DNA of 64,000 bases from Skermania sp. ID1734 (GCF_007489285.1 NZ_VLIY01000011.1:62001-126000); one strand, 5' to 3'; counted from the stretch's first letter, positions 1 through 10,858 are shown. Numbers and translations: made by a program. Notes: a model not told the origin generated them from the letters alone.

Positions 1-726
1 CGGCGTGGCCATCTTCGCTTTTGCCGCACCGAAGATCGACTCCCAGCCGCCGAGGTGGGCAGGAAGATAAATCACTGCGACGAAGACGGCGAGGTAGATC
101 AACACGTCCTTGACCACCGCGATGAGCGCAGGCGCCCGCAGCCCGGATGAATAGGTGTAGGCCGCCAGCACCACGAAGGCCACGATCAGCGGTAGATCAC
201 GCATCAGCGCGTTGGCGCCGCCACCGATACCCATCACGTCGAGGACGCCCCTGATACCCACCAGCTGCAGGGCTATGTAAGGCATCGTGGCCACGATGCC
301 GGTGACCGCGACCGCCACCGACAGTGTCCTGCTGCCGTAGCGCTCCGCGACGAAATCGGCCGGGGTGACGTAGCCGTGGCGGTGGCTGACCGACCAGAAC
401 CGCGCCATGAACACGAACATGATCGGATACAGCACGATCGAATACGGGATGGCAAAGAACCCGGTCACCGCGCCGACGCTGTACATCGCCGCGGGAACCG
501 CGACGAATGTGTATGCGGTGTAGAGGTCGCCGCCCAGCAGGAACCAGGTGACCGCGGTCCCGAAACCGCGGCCGCCTAGCCCCCACTCGTCGAGGTTGTC
601 GAGGGCGCCCTGCCGTCGCCACCGTGCGGCGACGAAGCCCAGCCCGGCGACCAGAACGAACAGCACCAACACGACCGCGAGCGACACCGTGTCGACGGGA
701 TGGCCGGGCGCGGCAAGGGTGTTCAT
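1..726 (-). CDS. Sodium:solute symporter (SSS family), partial
   Basis: This is the N-terminal 242 residues of a sodium:solute symporter; the C-terminus lies beyond the left edge. The visible part has several strongly hydrophobic helices. It contains the early SSS pattern with a WxLxGGDLYTAYTF stretch near residues 56-69, and a later YVTPADFVAERYG segment typical of acetate/monocarboxylate permeases (ActP/MctP type). It starts at ATG 726, which overlaps the stop of the upstream DUF3311 gene in an ATGA junction, so the two are cotranscribed and translationally coupled. That partner is the usual small companion of actinobacterial monocarboxylate uptake permeases. The likely role is Na+-coupled uptake of a short organic acid; the exact substrate cannot be read from sequence. 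Confidence 0.88.
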   Translation of the reverse strand, partial: MNTLAAPGHPVDTVSLAVVLVLFVLVAGLGFVAARWRRQGALDNLDEWGLGGRGFGTAVTWFLLGGDLYTAYTFVAVPAAMYSVGAVTGFFAIPYSIVLYPIMFVFMARFWSVSHRHGYVTPADFVAERYGSRTLSVAVAVTGIVATMPYIALQLVGIRGVLDVMGIGGGANALMRDLPLIVAFVVLAAYTYSSGLRAPALIAVVKDVLIYLAVFVAVIYLPAHLGGWESIFGAAKAKMATP

Positions 727-1016
727 TCCGCGCCCCGATCGACCGTGGCCGAACCTCGTGCCCGGCGGCGTCGATCCTCCAAGCGCACGATCCAATAGGC
801 GCTGCCCACCAACGCCGCGGAGACGAACATCCACAGGATCTGGTACCAGAAGAAGAACGGGAACCCGAGCAGGCGGGGTTCGACCCGCGCATAGGTCGGC
901 ACCAACAGCGGGATCACGATCGCAGCCGCGAGCAGCACCCCGGCGGCCAGATACGAGCGGACACGCGCCGGCGCTCGGGTGGCCACCTCGGTCGGTTCGT
1001 CGTCAACGCCCTGCAT
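723..1016 (-). CDS. DUF3311 small membrane protein, symporter partner
   Basis: This 97-residue protein has two predicted membrane helices, around residues 22-40 and 52-74. Between them is the DUF3311 signature, a proline/arginine turn followed by GFPFFFWYQ. The N-terminus is hydrophilic and the C-terminus is rich in arginine. DUF3311 proteins are regularly encoded just upstream of SSS monocarboxylate permeases, and here the TGA stop overlaps the permease ATG. An accessory role in assembly or stability of the permease is inferred, not shown. The start is the ATG at 1016; no strong Shine-Dalgarno precedes it. Confidence 0.85.
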   Translation of the reverse strand: MQGVDDEPTEVATRAPARVRSYLAAGVLLAAAIVIPLLVPTYARVEPRLLGFPFFFWYQILWMFVSAALVGSAYWIVRLEDRRRRARGSATVDRGAE

Positions 1017-1125
1017 TACGACCCTCTTTCGCGAACAAAACGATGCCGAGCGAACAGTAATCCGTCGAGCTCCGGCCCGCACGTCAACCCGGACGAATCG
1101 ACGCAGTTGCGAATGTCGTCTCCGG

Positions 1126-2142
1126 TCAGCGGCGCCGCAATGCCGCCAACCCGGCGGCGATAAATTCCGGTGTTGCCTCGGCGGCGCGATCAGCGCCGTT
1201 CCCGGCGTCGGAGCCTTGCCGTGCACGGTGGGTGATGCCTTCGGCGATGACACCGAGCTTGAAGTTGGCCAGCGCGAGATAGAAACCCCAGCTCCCCAGG
1301 TCACGGCCGGACACGAGGGCGTACTGCTGGGCCAGTGCATCGGGCGTCGGAAGTCTCGGACTGGTCCACGCCGCCGTCATGCCGAGGACGTCATCGAAGA
1401 ACGGCGACCGGTAGACGCACATCAGGGCGACGTCGGTGAGCGGATCACCGAGGGTGGAAAGTTCCCAATCGACGACCGCTCGAACAATTTCGGGCCGTTG
1501 CGCGTCCAGGATGGTGTTGTCGATCCGGAAATCTCCGTGCACGATCGAGGCGGCCGACGAGTCTGGCACCGACTCGGCGAGTTCCGCGGCCAGGGTCGTC
1601 ACATCCGTAAGCTCACGGGTCTTGACGCGTTCCCACTGCCGGGCCCACAGGTCGACTTGGCGCTGAACGAATCCGGCAGGGCGGCCGAATGATTCCAGGC
1701 CGTCCGCCCGATAGTCGATGGCGTGTAGCTCGGCCAGCACACCCACCAGCGCGGCGACGCTCGCGCTGACCTGCTCGTCGGTGAGCGCCGACAGATCCTG
1801 CTGGTCACGGACCACCGTGCCCTCGACGAACTCGACAACGGTCATCGGAGCGCCGAGCGCCGATCCATCGGCGTCGAACGCCACCGCCCTGGCCACCGGT
1901 ACCGCAGTGTTCTGCAGCGCGCTGGTGATGGTGAATTCGCGGGCCATGTCGTGCGCAGACGGGGTCAACCCGGCGGTGGGCGGTCGTCGCACCACCCACT
2001 TCGACACGTCGTCGCAGGCGATGAAGGTCAGATTCGAGCGCCCACCGCTGATGAGTTCCACCCGCAGCTCACCCTGGACCGGGACACCGCGTTCCCGCAG
2101 AAACCGCTCCAAGGCAACAATATTCATGCCGTCGAGAGTCAT
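1126..2142 (-). CDS. APH-type phosphotransferase (acyl-CoA kinase candidate)
   Basis: This 338-residue protein has an aminoglycoside/choline-kinase-like fold. It shows the catalytic HGDFRIDN loop and the metal-binding VVDWELSTLGDP segment in its second half, plus the N-terminal VELISGGRSNLTF nucleotide-binding loop. The ATG at 2142 overlaps the acyl-CoA dehydrogenase stop (ATGA), so it is the second gene of that pair. In animals the same two domains are fused in ACAD10/ACAD11. In levulinate catabolism a similar kinase phosphorylates 4-hydroxyacyl-CoA before an acyl-CoA-dehydrogenase-like enzyme acts. A kinase for a hydroxyacyl-CoA is therefore more likely than antibiotic resistance; the substrate is inferred. 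M. tuberculosis FadE36 is an APH-like relative of this kind. Confidence 0.85.
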   Translation of the reverse strand: MTLDGMNIVALERFLRERGVPVQGELRVELISGGRSNLTFIACDDVSKWVVRRPPTAGLTPSAHDMAREFTITSALQNTAVPVARAVAFDADGSALGAPMTVVEFVEGTVVRDQQDLSALTDEQVSASVAALVGVLAELHAIDYRADGLESFGRPAGFVQRQVDLWARQWERVKTRELTDVTTLAAELAESVPDSSAASIVHGDFRIDNTILDAQRPEIVRAVVDWELSTLGDPLTDVALMCVYRSPFFDDVLGMTAAWTSPRLPTPDALAQQYALVSGRDLGSWGFYLALANFKLGVIAEGITHRARQGSDAGNGADRAAEATPEFIAAGLAALRRR

Positions 2143-3347
2143 TCTGCGTTCCTGATCGCCCGCCGCGCGGCACCGACGGCGCGTTTGGCGATCGCCCATC
2201 GGTGCACCTCGGACGGCCCGTCGTAGATACGGAACGGTCGCACTTCGCGGGACAGCCGCGCCAGCGGCAGGTCGCCGGAAACCCCGATGCCGCCGCACAT
2301 CTGCACACTGCGGTCGACGATCCGGAAGATGGCCTCGGCACCAAAGGTTTTGGCGATCGACGTGGCATCCGCGGCGGGCTGGCCCTGATCGAGTTCCCAG
2401 CACGTCCGGGTCAAGAGCGCACGGGTGGCGGCGATGTCGATCTCGTTGTCGGCCACCATCTTCTGCACCATTCCCAGATCGCCCAGCCGTGAACCGAATC
2501 CCTGCCGCTCAGCCACCCATGCCAGCGCCACATCGTGTGCCCGCCGAGCCGCGCCCAGCCACCGCATCACGTGGGTCATCCGTGCCGGACCCAGCCGCAC
2601 CTGGGCGTACTCGAAGCCGCGGTCGACCGCACCCAGCACCGCCGAGTCCGGGACCAGCACGTCGTCGAAGAACACCTCGCAGTGCCCGCCCAGCATCGAC
2701 CGGTCCAGGGTGTCGATGTGGCGTCCCACCCGGATGCCAGGAGTCTCGGCCGTGGCCAGAAACATGGTTGCCCCGCCCCGCTGACCGGGCGCACCGGAAG
2801 TGCGAGCCATGATGATGAAGAACCCGGCACCGTCGGCGCCGGTAATGAACCACTTGTGGCCGTTGATCCGCCAGCCGCCATCGGCGCGGACCGCCCGAGT
2901 CGCCAGCGCCGTGGGGTCCGATCCGGCTCCGGGCGCCGGCTCGGTCATCGCGAATGCCGAGCGAACTTCGCCGCGGGCCAGTGGCTCGAGATACTGCAGC
3001 TTCTGGTCCGGGTTCGCGATGTGGGCGAGCATGTGCACGTTGCCCTCATCCGGGGCGGCAATGTTCAGCGCGGTCGGACCGAACAGCGAGTAGCCCGCCT
3101 CCTCGAACACCGGTGCGCGGTCACACATCCCCAACCCGTGACCGCCGCATTCCACCGGAGCGTGCGGCGCAAAGACGCCAGCCTCGCGAGCGCCCTGCTG
3201 CAGTTTCAGGCGTAACTCGTCACCGCCGGCTGCCGCGATGTCGCCCGCGTGGGCATCCTCGATCGGCAGCACCACCTCGCGAACGAACGAACGGGTGCGG
3301 GCGGCCAGTTCCTGCGTCGCGGCCGGGTAAGACAAATCGATCGCCAC
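2139..3347 (-). CDS. Acyl-CoA dehydrogenase family protein
   Basis: This is a 402-residue flavoprotein of the acyl-CoA dehydrogenase family. It has the FAMTEPAPGAGSDP flavin/substrate segment near residue 140, a WFITGADGAGF stretch, and a C-terminal CGGIGVSGDLPLAR loop followed by YDGPSEVH. The last motif has Asp where medium-chain enzymes have Glu in YEGT, as in ACAD10/11-type members. The start is GTG 3347, chosen because AGGAG sits five bases upstream (minus strand, 3357-3353) and because the longer frame adds only unrelated residues. It is followed by the APH-type kinase with an ATGA overlap and is divergent from the XRE-TetR regulator, which probably controls it. Confidence 0.92.
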   Translation of the reverse strand: MAIDLSYPAATQELAARTRSFVREVVLPIEDAHAGDIAAAGGDELRLKLQQGAREAGVFAPHAPVECGGHGLGMCDRAPVFEEAGYSLFGPTALNIAAPDEGNVHMLAHIANPDQKLQYLEPLARGEVRSAFAMTEPAPGAGSDPTALATRAVRADGGWRINGHKWFITGADGAGFFIIMARTSGAPGQRGGATMFLATAETPGIRVGRHIDTLDRSMLGGHCEVFFDDVLVPDSAVLGAVDRGFEYAQVRLGPARMTHVMRWLGAARRAHDVALAWVAERQGFGSRLGDLGMVQKMVADNEIDIAATRALLTRTCWELDQGQPAADATSIAKTFGAEAIFRIVDRSVQMCGGIGVSGDLPLARLSREVRPFRIYDGPSEVHRWAIAKRAVGAARRAIRNAE

Positions 3348-3367
3348 GGTTTCTCCTCGCGATAAAG

Positions 3368-3385
3368 GCCGAACGATCGCTCGGC
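3368..3385. promoter_or_regulatory. 18-bp palindrome upstream of acyl-CoA dehydrogenase (TetR-type operator candidate)
   Basis: GCCGAACGATCGCTCGGC is an 18-bp palindrome with a single mismatched pair. It ends about 20 bases before the GTG start of the acyl-CoA dehydrogenase. Size and symmetry are typical of TetR-family operators. It differs in sequence from the second palindrome in the same intergenic region (3454-3472). Binding by the adjacent XRE-TetR regulator is inferred. Confidence 0.55.
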
Positions 3386-3437
3386 AGCCGTTGCCGTCTA
3401 ACATGGCATCACGCGAATAGCCTTGTCAATTATCTGC

Positions 3438-3472
3438 TTAACATGTGCCTTGTTGTTCAGATATACTGAACA
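3438..3472 (+). promoter_or_regulatory. Leaderless promoter with overlapping operator for the XRE-TetR gene
   Basis: A -35 TTAACA (3438-3443) and -10 TATACT (3462-3467) are separated by 18 bases. The predicted transcription start falls on or next to the GTG at 3475, so the mRNA would be leaderless. The -10 is embedded in an inverted repeat, TGTTCAG (3454-3460) and CTGAACA (3466-3472) with a 5-base spacer, so a bound regulator would block the promoter. Autoregulation by the downstream protein is the simple reading. Confidence 0.65.
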
Positions 3473-3474
3473 CT

Positions 3475-4371
3475 GTGACTTCCGCAGAGAGCGATCGGGC
3501 CGCCGTGGGCAACCGGATCAGGAACGCCCGGCAGGCGGCACGGCTGTCATTGCGCGAAACAGCGGCCCGGCTCGGCGTCAGCCCCGCTACGCTCAGCGCC
3601 ATCGAGAACGGCAAGACCGGGGCGTCGATTACCCGGTTACGCGCCGTGGCCGCCGCGCTCGACACCACCGTGCCCGCGCTCATCGGGGAGCACCAATCCG
3701 GCCCCAGCCCGCGAGCCAGACACCGCGCCGACGCCGACCTCGGCACCGAGCCGCCGCATCATTGGCGGGAATTCCCAACGCTGCGAATCGATCCCGTCCT
3801 TGCGGCTGCTATCGACGCGTTCGTCGAGACCGGATACCACGGCGCCACCATGCGCTCGATCGCCCAGCGTGCTGGCATGAGTGTGCCGGGCGTGTATCAC
3901 CACTATCGGGACAAGCAGCAACTGCTCGTTCGAGCGCTCGATCTGACCATGAGCGAACTTCATTGGCGCGTGCGCGCCGCCCGCCGCGACGGCACCACCC
4001 CCATCGCGCGGGTGGCCCTGATGGTGGAAGCGCTCGCCCTCTATCACACCCATCGCCGCAAACTCGCCTTCATCGGCGCCAGCGAAATGCGCAGCCTGAC
4101 CCCCGGTAATCGCCGCCGAATCGCCAAATCCCGCAGCGAAATTCAACACTTGCTCGACCACGACATCGACGCCGCGATCGCGCGGGGAGATCTCACCACC
4201 GACCATGCGCGCATCGCCGGTCGCGCCATCGCAACGATGTGCACGTCACTGCCGCAGTGGTTTCGTATCGACGGGCCCGTCACGCCAGAACAGATAGCCG
4301 CCCAGTATGCAGACTTCGCCCTGAATCTGCTCGAACACAAAGGTAGTTCGGCACCCAACCGAGCCATGTGA
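3475..4371 (+). CDS. Fused XRE-TetR transcriptional regulator
   Basis: This 298-residue protein has two DNA-binding domains in tandem. Residues about 5-75 form a Cro/C1-type (XRE) helix-turn-helix, with RLGVSPATLSAIENGKTG as recognition region. Residues about 105-155 form a TetR HTH, with the pattern GATMRSIAQRAGMSVPGVYHHY. A TetR-like ligand-binding half follows to the C-terminus. The GTG start at 3475 is chosen because the -10 element lies seven bases upstream and the longer frame would include the promoter. Its stop abuts the ATG of the SDR gene. XRE-TetR hybrids of this kind commonly sit next to fatty-acid degradation genes in mycolic-acid actinobacteria; an acyl-CoA ligand is inferred. 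Confidence 0.88.
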   Translation: MTSAESDRAAVGNRIRNARQAARLSLRETAARLGVSPATLSAIENGKTGASITRLRAVAAALDTTVPALIGEHQSGPSPRARHRADADLGTEPPHHWREFPTLRIDPVLAAAIDAFVETGYHGATMRSIAQRAGMSVPGVYHHYRDKQQLLVRALDLTMSELHWRVRAARRDGTTPIARVALMVEALALYHTHRRKLAFIGASEMRSLTPGNRRRIAKSRSEIQHLLDHDIDAAIARGDLTTDHARIAGRAIATMCTSLPQWFRIDGPVTPEQIAAQYADFALNLLEHKGSSAPNRAM

Positions 4372-5166
4372 ATGCCTATTCTGTCGAGCGTGGATATCAA
4401 TGGAGCTAGCGCAATCGTCACGGGTGGCGCGTCGGGTATCGGCGCGGCCACCGCACGTCAGTTGTCCGCCAAGGGCGCCCGGGTGGTCGTCGCCGATCTG
4501 AACGCGGAGCGTGGGCAGGAACTCGCACAAGAGATCGGGGGTGTGTTCGTGACCGTTGACGTCACCAACACCGACCAGATCATCGAGGCGGTCAACAAGG
4601 CTACGGATCTCGGCCCACTGCGTGCCCTGGTGAACTCCGCCGGTATCGGCTGGGCACAGCGCACCATCGGCAAGGACGGCCAGTTCGAGTCCGCCCACAA
4701 CCTGGACGCCTACAAGAAGGTACTGGCGATCAACCTGGTCGGCACCTTCGACGCCATCCGCTTGGCCGCCACCGCGATGAGCCGCAATGAGCCAACCGAC
4801 ACCGGTGAGCGCGGCGCGATCGTCAACCTGACCAGCGTCGCCGCCTTCGACGGCCAGATCGGGCAGGCTGCCTACTCGTCGTCCAAGGGCGGCATCGTTG
4901 GCCTGACATTGCCGGTCGCTCGCGACCTGGCGGCGGTCGGTATCCGGGTGAACACTGTCGCTCCCGGGCTCATCGACACCCCGATCTACGGCGAGGGCGA
5001 AGCCTCCGAGGCGTTCAAGGCCAAGCTCGGTCAATCGGTGCTCTTCCCGCACCGTCTCGGCAAGCCCGAGGAGCTCGCCTCGATGGTTCTCGAGTTGATC
5101 ACCAACTCCTACATGAACGCCGAAGTTGTCCGCGTCGACGGCGGTATCCGGATGCCACCGAAATAG
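4372..5166 (+). CDS. SDR-family 3-hydroxyacyl-CoA dehydrogenase-like oxidoreductase
   Basis: This is a 264-residue short-chain dehydrogenase/reductase. It has the NAD-binding [12 protein letters not shown] motif (near residue 17), the D-V-T acidic loop, NSAG near residue 90 and the catalytic Tyr-Lys pair in YSSSKGG (near residue 164), with the SDR serine in NLTSVAAF. Overall pattern resembles the human HSD17B10-type 3-hydroxy-2-methylacyl-CoA dehydrogenases and their mycobacterial homologues. The ATG directly follows the regulator's TGA with no gap, so the two are cotranscribed. Together with the divergent acyl-CoA dehydrogenase and kinase it forms a small acyl-chain degradation cluster. Confidence 0.9.
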   Translation: MPILSSVDINGASAIVTGGASGIGAATARQLSAKGARVVVADLNAERGQELAQEIGGVFVTVDVTNTDQIIEAVNKATDLGPLRALVNSAGIGWAQRTIGKDGQFESAHNLDAYKKVLAINLVGTFDAIRLAATAMSRNEPTDTGERGAIVNLTSVAAFDGQIGQAAYSSSKGGIVGLTLPVARDLAAVGIRVNTVAPGLIDTPIYGEGEASEAFKAKLGQSVLFPHRLGKPEELASMVLELITNSYMNAEVVRVDGGIRMPPK

Positions 5167-5187
5167 CCGGCCAATTGGGAACAGGGC

Positions 5188-5220
5188 TTGACAACATACA
5201 ACCGATTGGTTGTATGTTGT
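5188..5220 (+). promoter_or_regulatory. Promoter and perfect 13-bp inverted repeat upstream of arsR
   Basis: A perfect inverted repeat with 13-base arms, ACAACATACAACC (5191-5203) and its complement (5208-5220), has a 4-base spacer GATT. It overlaps a -35 TTGACA (5188-5193) and a -10 TATGTT (5213-5218). The -10 ends six bases before the GTG at 5225, indicating a leaderless transcript. An ArsR dimer on the palindrome would cover the whole core promoter, so autorepression is expected. Confidence 0.75.
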
Positions 5221-5224
5221 AGGC

Positions 5225-5566
5225 GTGACCGGGGATGACGAGGATCGGGCTGACGCCCTGTTCCACGCCCTCGCCGACCGGACCCGCCGCGACATCATGC
5301 GCCGGGTTCTGGCTGGGGAGCACTCGGTTTCGGCTCTTGCGGCGAACTACGACATGAGTTTTGCCGCGGTGCAAAAGCACGTCGCCGTGCTCGAGAACGC
5401 TGGACTGCTCACCAAGCGGCGCAGCGGTCGCGAGCAGTTGGCCGGTGGCGACGTGGAGGCAGTGCGGTCGGTGGCGTCGATGCTCAAAGAGCTGGAACAA
5501 GTTTGGCGCGGCCGCATTGCACGCATCGACGAACTCATCGCATCCGATCCATCCAAGGAGGACTGA
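5225..5566 (+). CDS. ArsR-family winged-helix regulator
   Basis: This 113-residue ArsR-type repressor has the HALADRTRRDIMRRVLAG N-terminal helix and the recognition region MSFAAVQKHVAVLENAGL, followed by a short wing (TKRRSGREQ). No metal-binding cysteine motif (CxC) is present, so it is not a classic arsenic or zinc sensor. The start is GTG 5225, placed by the leaderless promoter. A TTG fifteen bases upstream would put the coding region inside the operator. It is followed after three bases by an AHSA1-type protein, a common ArsR-SRPBCC pairing whose ligand is generally unknown. Confidence 0.9.
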   Translation: MTGDDEDRADALFHALADRTRRDIMRRVLAGEHSVSALAANYDMSFAAVQKHVAVLENAGLLTKRRSGREQLAGGDVEAVRSVASMLKELEQVWRGRIARIDELIASDPSKED

Positions 5567-5569
5567 ACC

Positions 5570-6055
5570 ATGCCCGTGACCGACGTCCAACACGACCTCG
5601 ACAACCTGACCCTGACGATTACCGCCGAATTCGCCGCCCCGGTCGAGCGCATCTGGCAGGTCTACGCCGACCCCCGTCAACTTGAAAAAGTCTGGGGCCC
5701 ACCGACGTATCCAGCTACCGTCGTCGACCACGACCTCACACCGGGTGGCCGCACCACCTACTTCATGACCGGCCCCGACGGCGACAAGCATGCCGGATGG
5801 TGGGAGATAACTGCCGTGGACGAGCCCAGGAGCTTCGCTTTCACCGACGGCTTCGCCGACCTGGACTTCAACCCCAACCCGGCGCTGCCCGTTTCCACCA
5901 ACATTTACACGTTCGAAGCGTACGAGGGCGGCACTCGCGCGACGTTCGTCTCCACCTATGAGTCCGCCGAGGCGCTGCAGCAGGTTCTCGACATGGGCAT
6001 TATCGAGGGCGCCTCAGCCGCGATCAATCAGATCGACGACCTGATCGCCGCCTGA
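5570..6055 (+). CDS. AHSA1/SRPBCC-domain protein
   Basis: This 161-residue protein belongs to the Activator-of-Hsp90-ATPase-like (AHSA1) branch of the START/SRPBCC superfamily. It has the opening pattern ITAEFAAPVERIWQVYADPRQLEKVWGPP and the conserved WWEITAVDEPRSF segment in the middle. These domains form a hydrophobic ligand pocket. The ATG has AAGGAG nine bases upstream (5555-5560). It is cotranscribed with the ArsR repressor and is likely its regulated partner. Function beyond ligand binding is not known. Confidence 0.88.
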   Translation: MPVTDVQHDLDNLTLTITAEFAAPVERIWQVYADPRQLEKVWGPPTYPATVVDHDLTPGGRTTYFMTGPDGDKHAGWWEITAVDEPRSFAFTDGFADLDFNPNPALPVSTNIYTFEAYEGGTRATFVSTYESAEALQQVLDMGIIEGASAAINQIDDLIAA

Positions 6056-6060
6056 GACGC

Positions 6061-6075
6061 GGGGGCATCGCCCCC
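6061..6075. terminator. Short GC hairpin between convergent genes
   Basis: GGGGGC-ATC-GCCCCC forms a 6-bp GC hairpin between the converging AHSA1 and kdpC genes. There is no T-run on either strand, so termination strength is uncertain. Confidence 0.35.
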
Positions 6076-6100
6076 ATCCGCCTGGAGGACCGCGGCGCGA

Positions 6101-7036
6101 TCAGCTCCGCACCGGGTATTTCCGGTCGAGTTCCAGGTTGGCTTGCAACACGTTCACGGTTGGTTCACCGAGAAACCCGAGCGTGCGGTTGTGGGTGTTA
6201 TCCGCGAGGACGCCGAGGACTTGCTGTGTCGTGATGCTTCGCGCCGACGCGATTCGGCTAACCTGCAGTCGGGCGTAGGCGGAAGATATGTCGGGATCCA
6301 GCCCGCTGCCGCTGGCTGTGATCGCGTCGGGCGGTATCGGTGAGATCGCGGGGGCGTCGCCACGCACCGGGATGATTTGCCCGGCCGCGTAATCCTCGCC
6401 GTAGCGGGCACATTCGACCTTGACTCCCGCCCAAGCCGCAATGAAGGTAGCGGTCGGTTTGCGGGGATCCGACGAACACGGTTCGTTGACACTGACGACC
6501 CGAATCGGTCGCGTGACGTTGCCCCTGGCGTCGCGTGGTCCGATCAAAGACAGCACCGCGCCAACTCCGTTGGCAGTGCAGTACGGCCGGCGACCGTCGA
6601 CGCTTTCGAGCTCGCCGATGGCGAAGCTGTTGGCGCAAACAGTTGTCAAGAGACTCGGTTTGAACCCGGCGTCGGCCGGTTTCGCTCCGTGGTCGAGTTT
6701 GACAGGGTCGCCCGGCGTGTCGACGATGCTTTCGGGTCCGAGGTTGCCAGCTCCGCTGTTGGTCGGGTCGTACCCAGTTCCCGCGTAGGAGGGGCGGCTT
6801 TGAAAGTACTGCCGTAGCGGGCTTCCGTTGGCGTCGACGAAGGGTTGCCCGATCAACTCGCTGCCGACGGGCCGCCCGGACACATCGATGATCGATCCGT
6901 CGGCCTTGTCACGCAAACCGGGGATTTGGGCGAGCCCCCAGACGGCCAGGGGGTAGGCAGCGCCCGTAACCACGGTCAATACGAGCAGCGCGCGCAGGGC
7001 TGCCAGATGCTGGCGAAACAGGCTGGTAATGAACAT
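6101..7036 (-). CDS. kdpC: Potassium-transporting ATPase subunit C
   Basis: KdpC is the single-span accessory subunit that stabilises the KdpA-KdpB interface of the high-affinity P-type K+ pump. The 311-residue product begins with one membrane helix (residues 13-35). It then has the conserved IGQPF, QYFQSRPS and a C-terminal VNVLQANLELD segment. It is much longer than the roughly 190-residue E. coli protein because of an insertion in the middle (about residues 110-240). This insertion carries extra cysteines and is seen in other actinobacterial KdpC proteins. The start lies one base after the kdpB stop codon. Confidence 0.95.
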   Translation of the reverse strand: MFITSLFRQHLAALRALLVLTVVTGAAYPLAVWGLAQIPGLRDKADGSIIDVSGRPVGSELIGQPFVDANGSPLRQYFQSRPSYAGTGYDPTNSGAGNLGPESIVDTPGDPVKLDHGAKPADAGFKPSLLTTVCANSFAIGELESVDGRRPYCTANGVGAVLSLIGPRDARGNVTRPIRVVSVNEPCSSDPRKPTATFIAAWAGVKVECARYGEDYAAGQIIPVRGDAPAISPIPPDAITASGSGLDPDISSAYARLQVSRIASARSITTQQVLGVLADNTHNRTLGFLGEPTVNVLQANLELDRKYPVRS

Positions 7037-7037
7037 G

Positions 7038-9184
<2,147 letters not shown>

Positions 9185-9188
<4 letters not shown>

Positions 9189-10858
9189 GAGTGAATCCCT
9201 TCGGCGAGTGGCCCAAGGGCCAACGCGGGCAGAAAGGTCAGGGCAACCAGCACGACCGTCACCCCAGCGACCAATCCGACGAACTGCGGCCGGTGCGTCG
9301 GAAGCGTTCCCTGTGATTGCGGCGTGAATCCTTGACCGGCTACGGAACCGGCGAGAGCGAGCACGAAAATCATTGGCAGGAAACGACCGAAGACCATTGC
9401 CAACCCCAGCGCGGTGTTCCACCAAGCGGTGTTCGCCGATAACCCCGCAAAGGCAGACCCATTGTTGTTTGCCGCGGATGTGAACGCGTACAGCACCTCG
9501 GACAAGCCGTGTGGCCCGGTGTTGAGCATTGCCGCGCGCTCGCCTGGCAGCGCCATGGCGACGGCCGTTCCGATCAGCACGATCAACGGTGTAATGAGGA
9601 AATAGCTTGCGGCAAGTTTGATTTCACGGGGTCTGATCTTCTTGCCCAGATACTCCGGTGTCCTACCTACCATGAGCCCGGCGACGAAGACGGTGATGAC
9701 GGCGAGAATCAGCATTCCGTACAGCCCCGAGCCGACCCCGCCCGGCGCGACTTCACCGAGTTGCATGTTGAACAAACTCATCAAGCCACCGAGACTTGTA
9801 TACGAGTCATGAGCTGAGTCGACCGCGCCGGTTGAGGTGAGCGTCGTCGCATCCGCGAACACAGCGGAATCCACCACGCCGAAGCGCGTTTCGACGCCTT
9901 CCATCGCAGCTCCGGCCGCAGTCGGTACGGTTCCGTGGTGCTGCTGCTGGACCAACACCATCAACGTCACGCTCGTCGCGGCGATGGTGGCCATCACCGA
10001 GGCGATCGCGTACCCCTGCCTGCGGTCACCTACCATGCGGCCGAACGTGCGCGGCAAGGAAAAGCTGATCAGCAACAGCAGAAACACCTCGAGCCAATTG
10101 CTCCATGCCGTCGGGTTTTCGAACGGGTGCGCGGAGTTGGCGTTGTAGAACCCGCCGCCGTTGGTCCCGATCTCCTTGATCGCCTCCTGGCTCGCCACGG
10201 GACCGCCGACAATGGTCTGTTTGGTGCCGGTCATGGTGTTGACTATCTGGTCGTTGAGGTGGAAGTTCTCGATAACCCCGGCACCGATCAACACCACGGC
10301 GGCGACAAACGAGATGGGCAGCAGAATTCGGATGGTGCCGCGAACCAGGTCGACCCAGAAGTTGCCCAGTTCGCCGGTACGCCGTCGCGCGAAGCCGCGG
10401 ACGAGCGCAACCGCGACCGCCATCCCTACTGCTGCGGAGACGAAGTTCTGCACCGTCAGCCCGGCCATCTGCACGAGATGACCGAGTGTCGACTCCCCTG
10501 CATACGCCTGCCAGTTGGTATTGGTCACAAAGCTGACTGCCGTGTTCCACGCCAGATTCGCTGACATTGGCGTCGCCGGATTGTGCAGGTTCAGCGGCAA
10601 ATGCTGCTGCAGCAATTGAAGCCCGAACAAAACGACGATGCTGACCGCGGAAAAGGCCAGCACACTGCGCGCGTATGCGGCCCAGCTCTGTTCGGCGTCG
10701 GGATCGGCCCCGATCAAGCGGTACACGGCGCGTTCGAACGTGAAGTGCTTGCGGCCGTTGTAGGCCCGGTACATGTAGTCACCGAGCGGCACATGAACCG
10801 CCGCCAGCGCGAGGACCAGGGCTGCGATGAACGCCAGTCCCGACATCGCCGAACTCAT
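9185..10858 (-). CDS. kdpA: Potassium-transporting ATPase subunit A
   Basis: KdpA is the K+-selective channel-like subunit, related to SKT transporters. The 557-residue product has about ten membrane segments. It shows selectivity-filter-like loops, including [32 protein letters not shown] and [11 protein letters not shown], which are the characteristic KdpA pore motifs. The ATG at 10858 shares one base with the kdpF stop (TGATG). It is followed by kdpB through a GTGA overlap. Confidence 0.97.

Noticed and set aside
4246-5298. Minus-strand frame (350 codons) across the SDR gene and arsR promoter
   Set aside because: It runs through the arsR operator and the SDR Rossmann domain in antisense; low-complexity translation.
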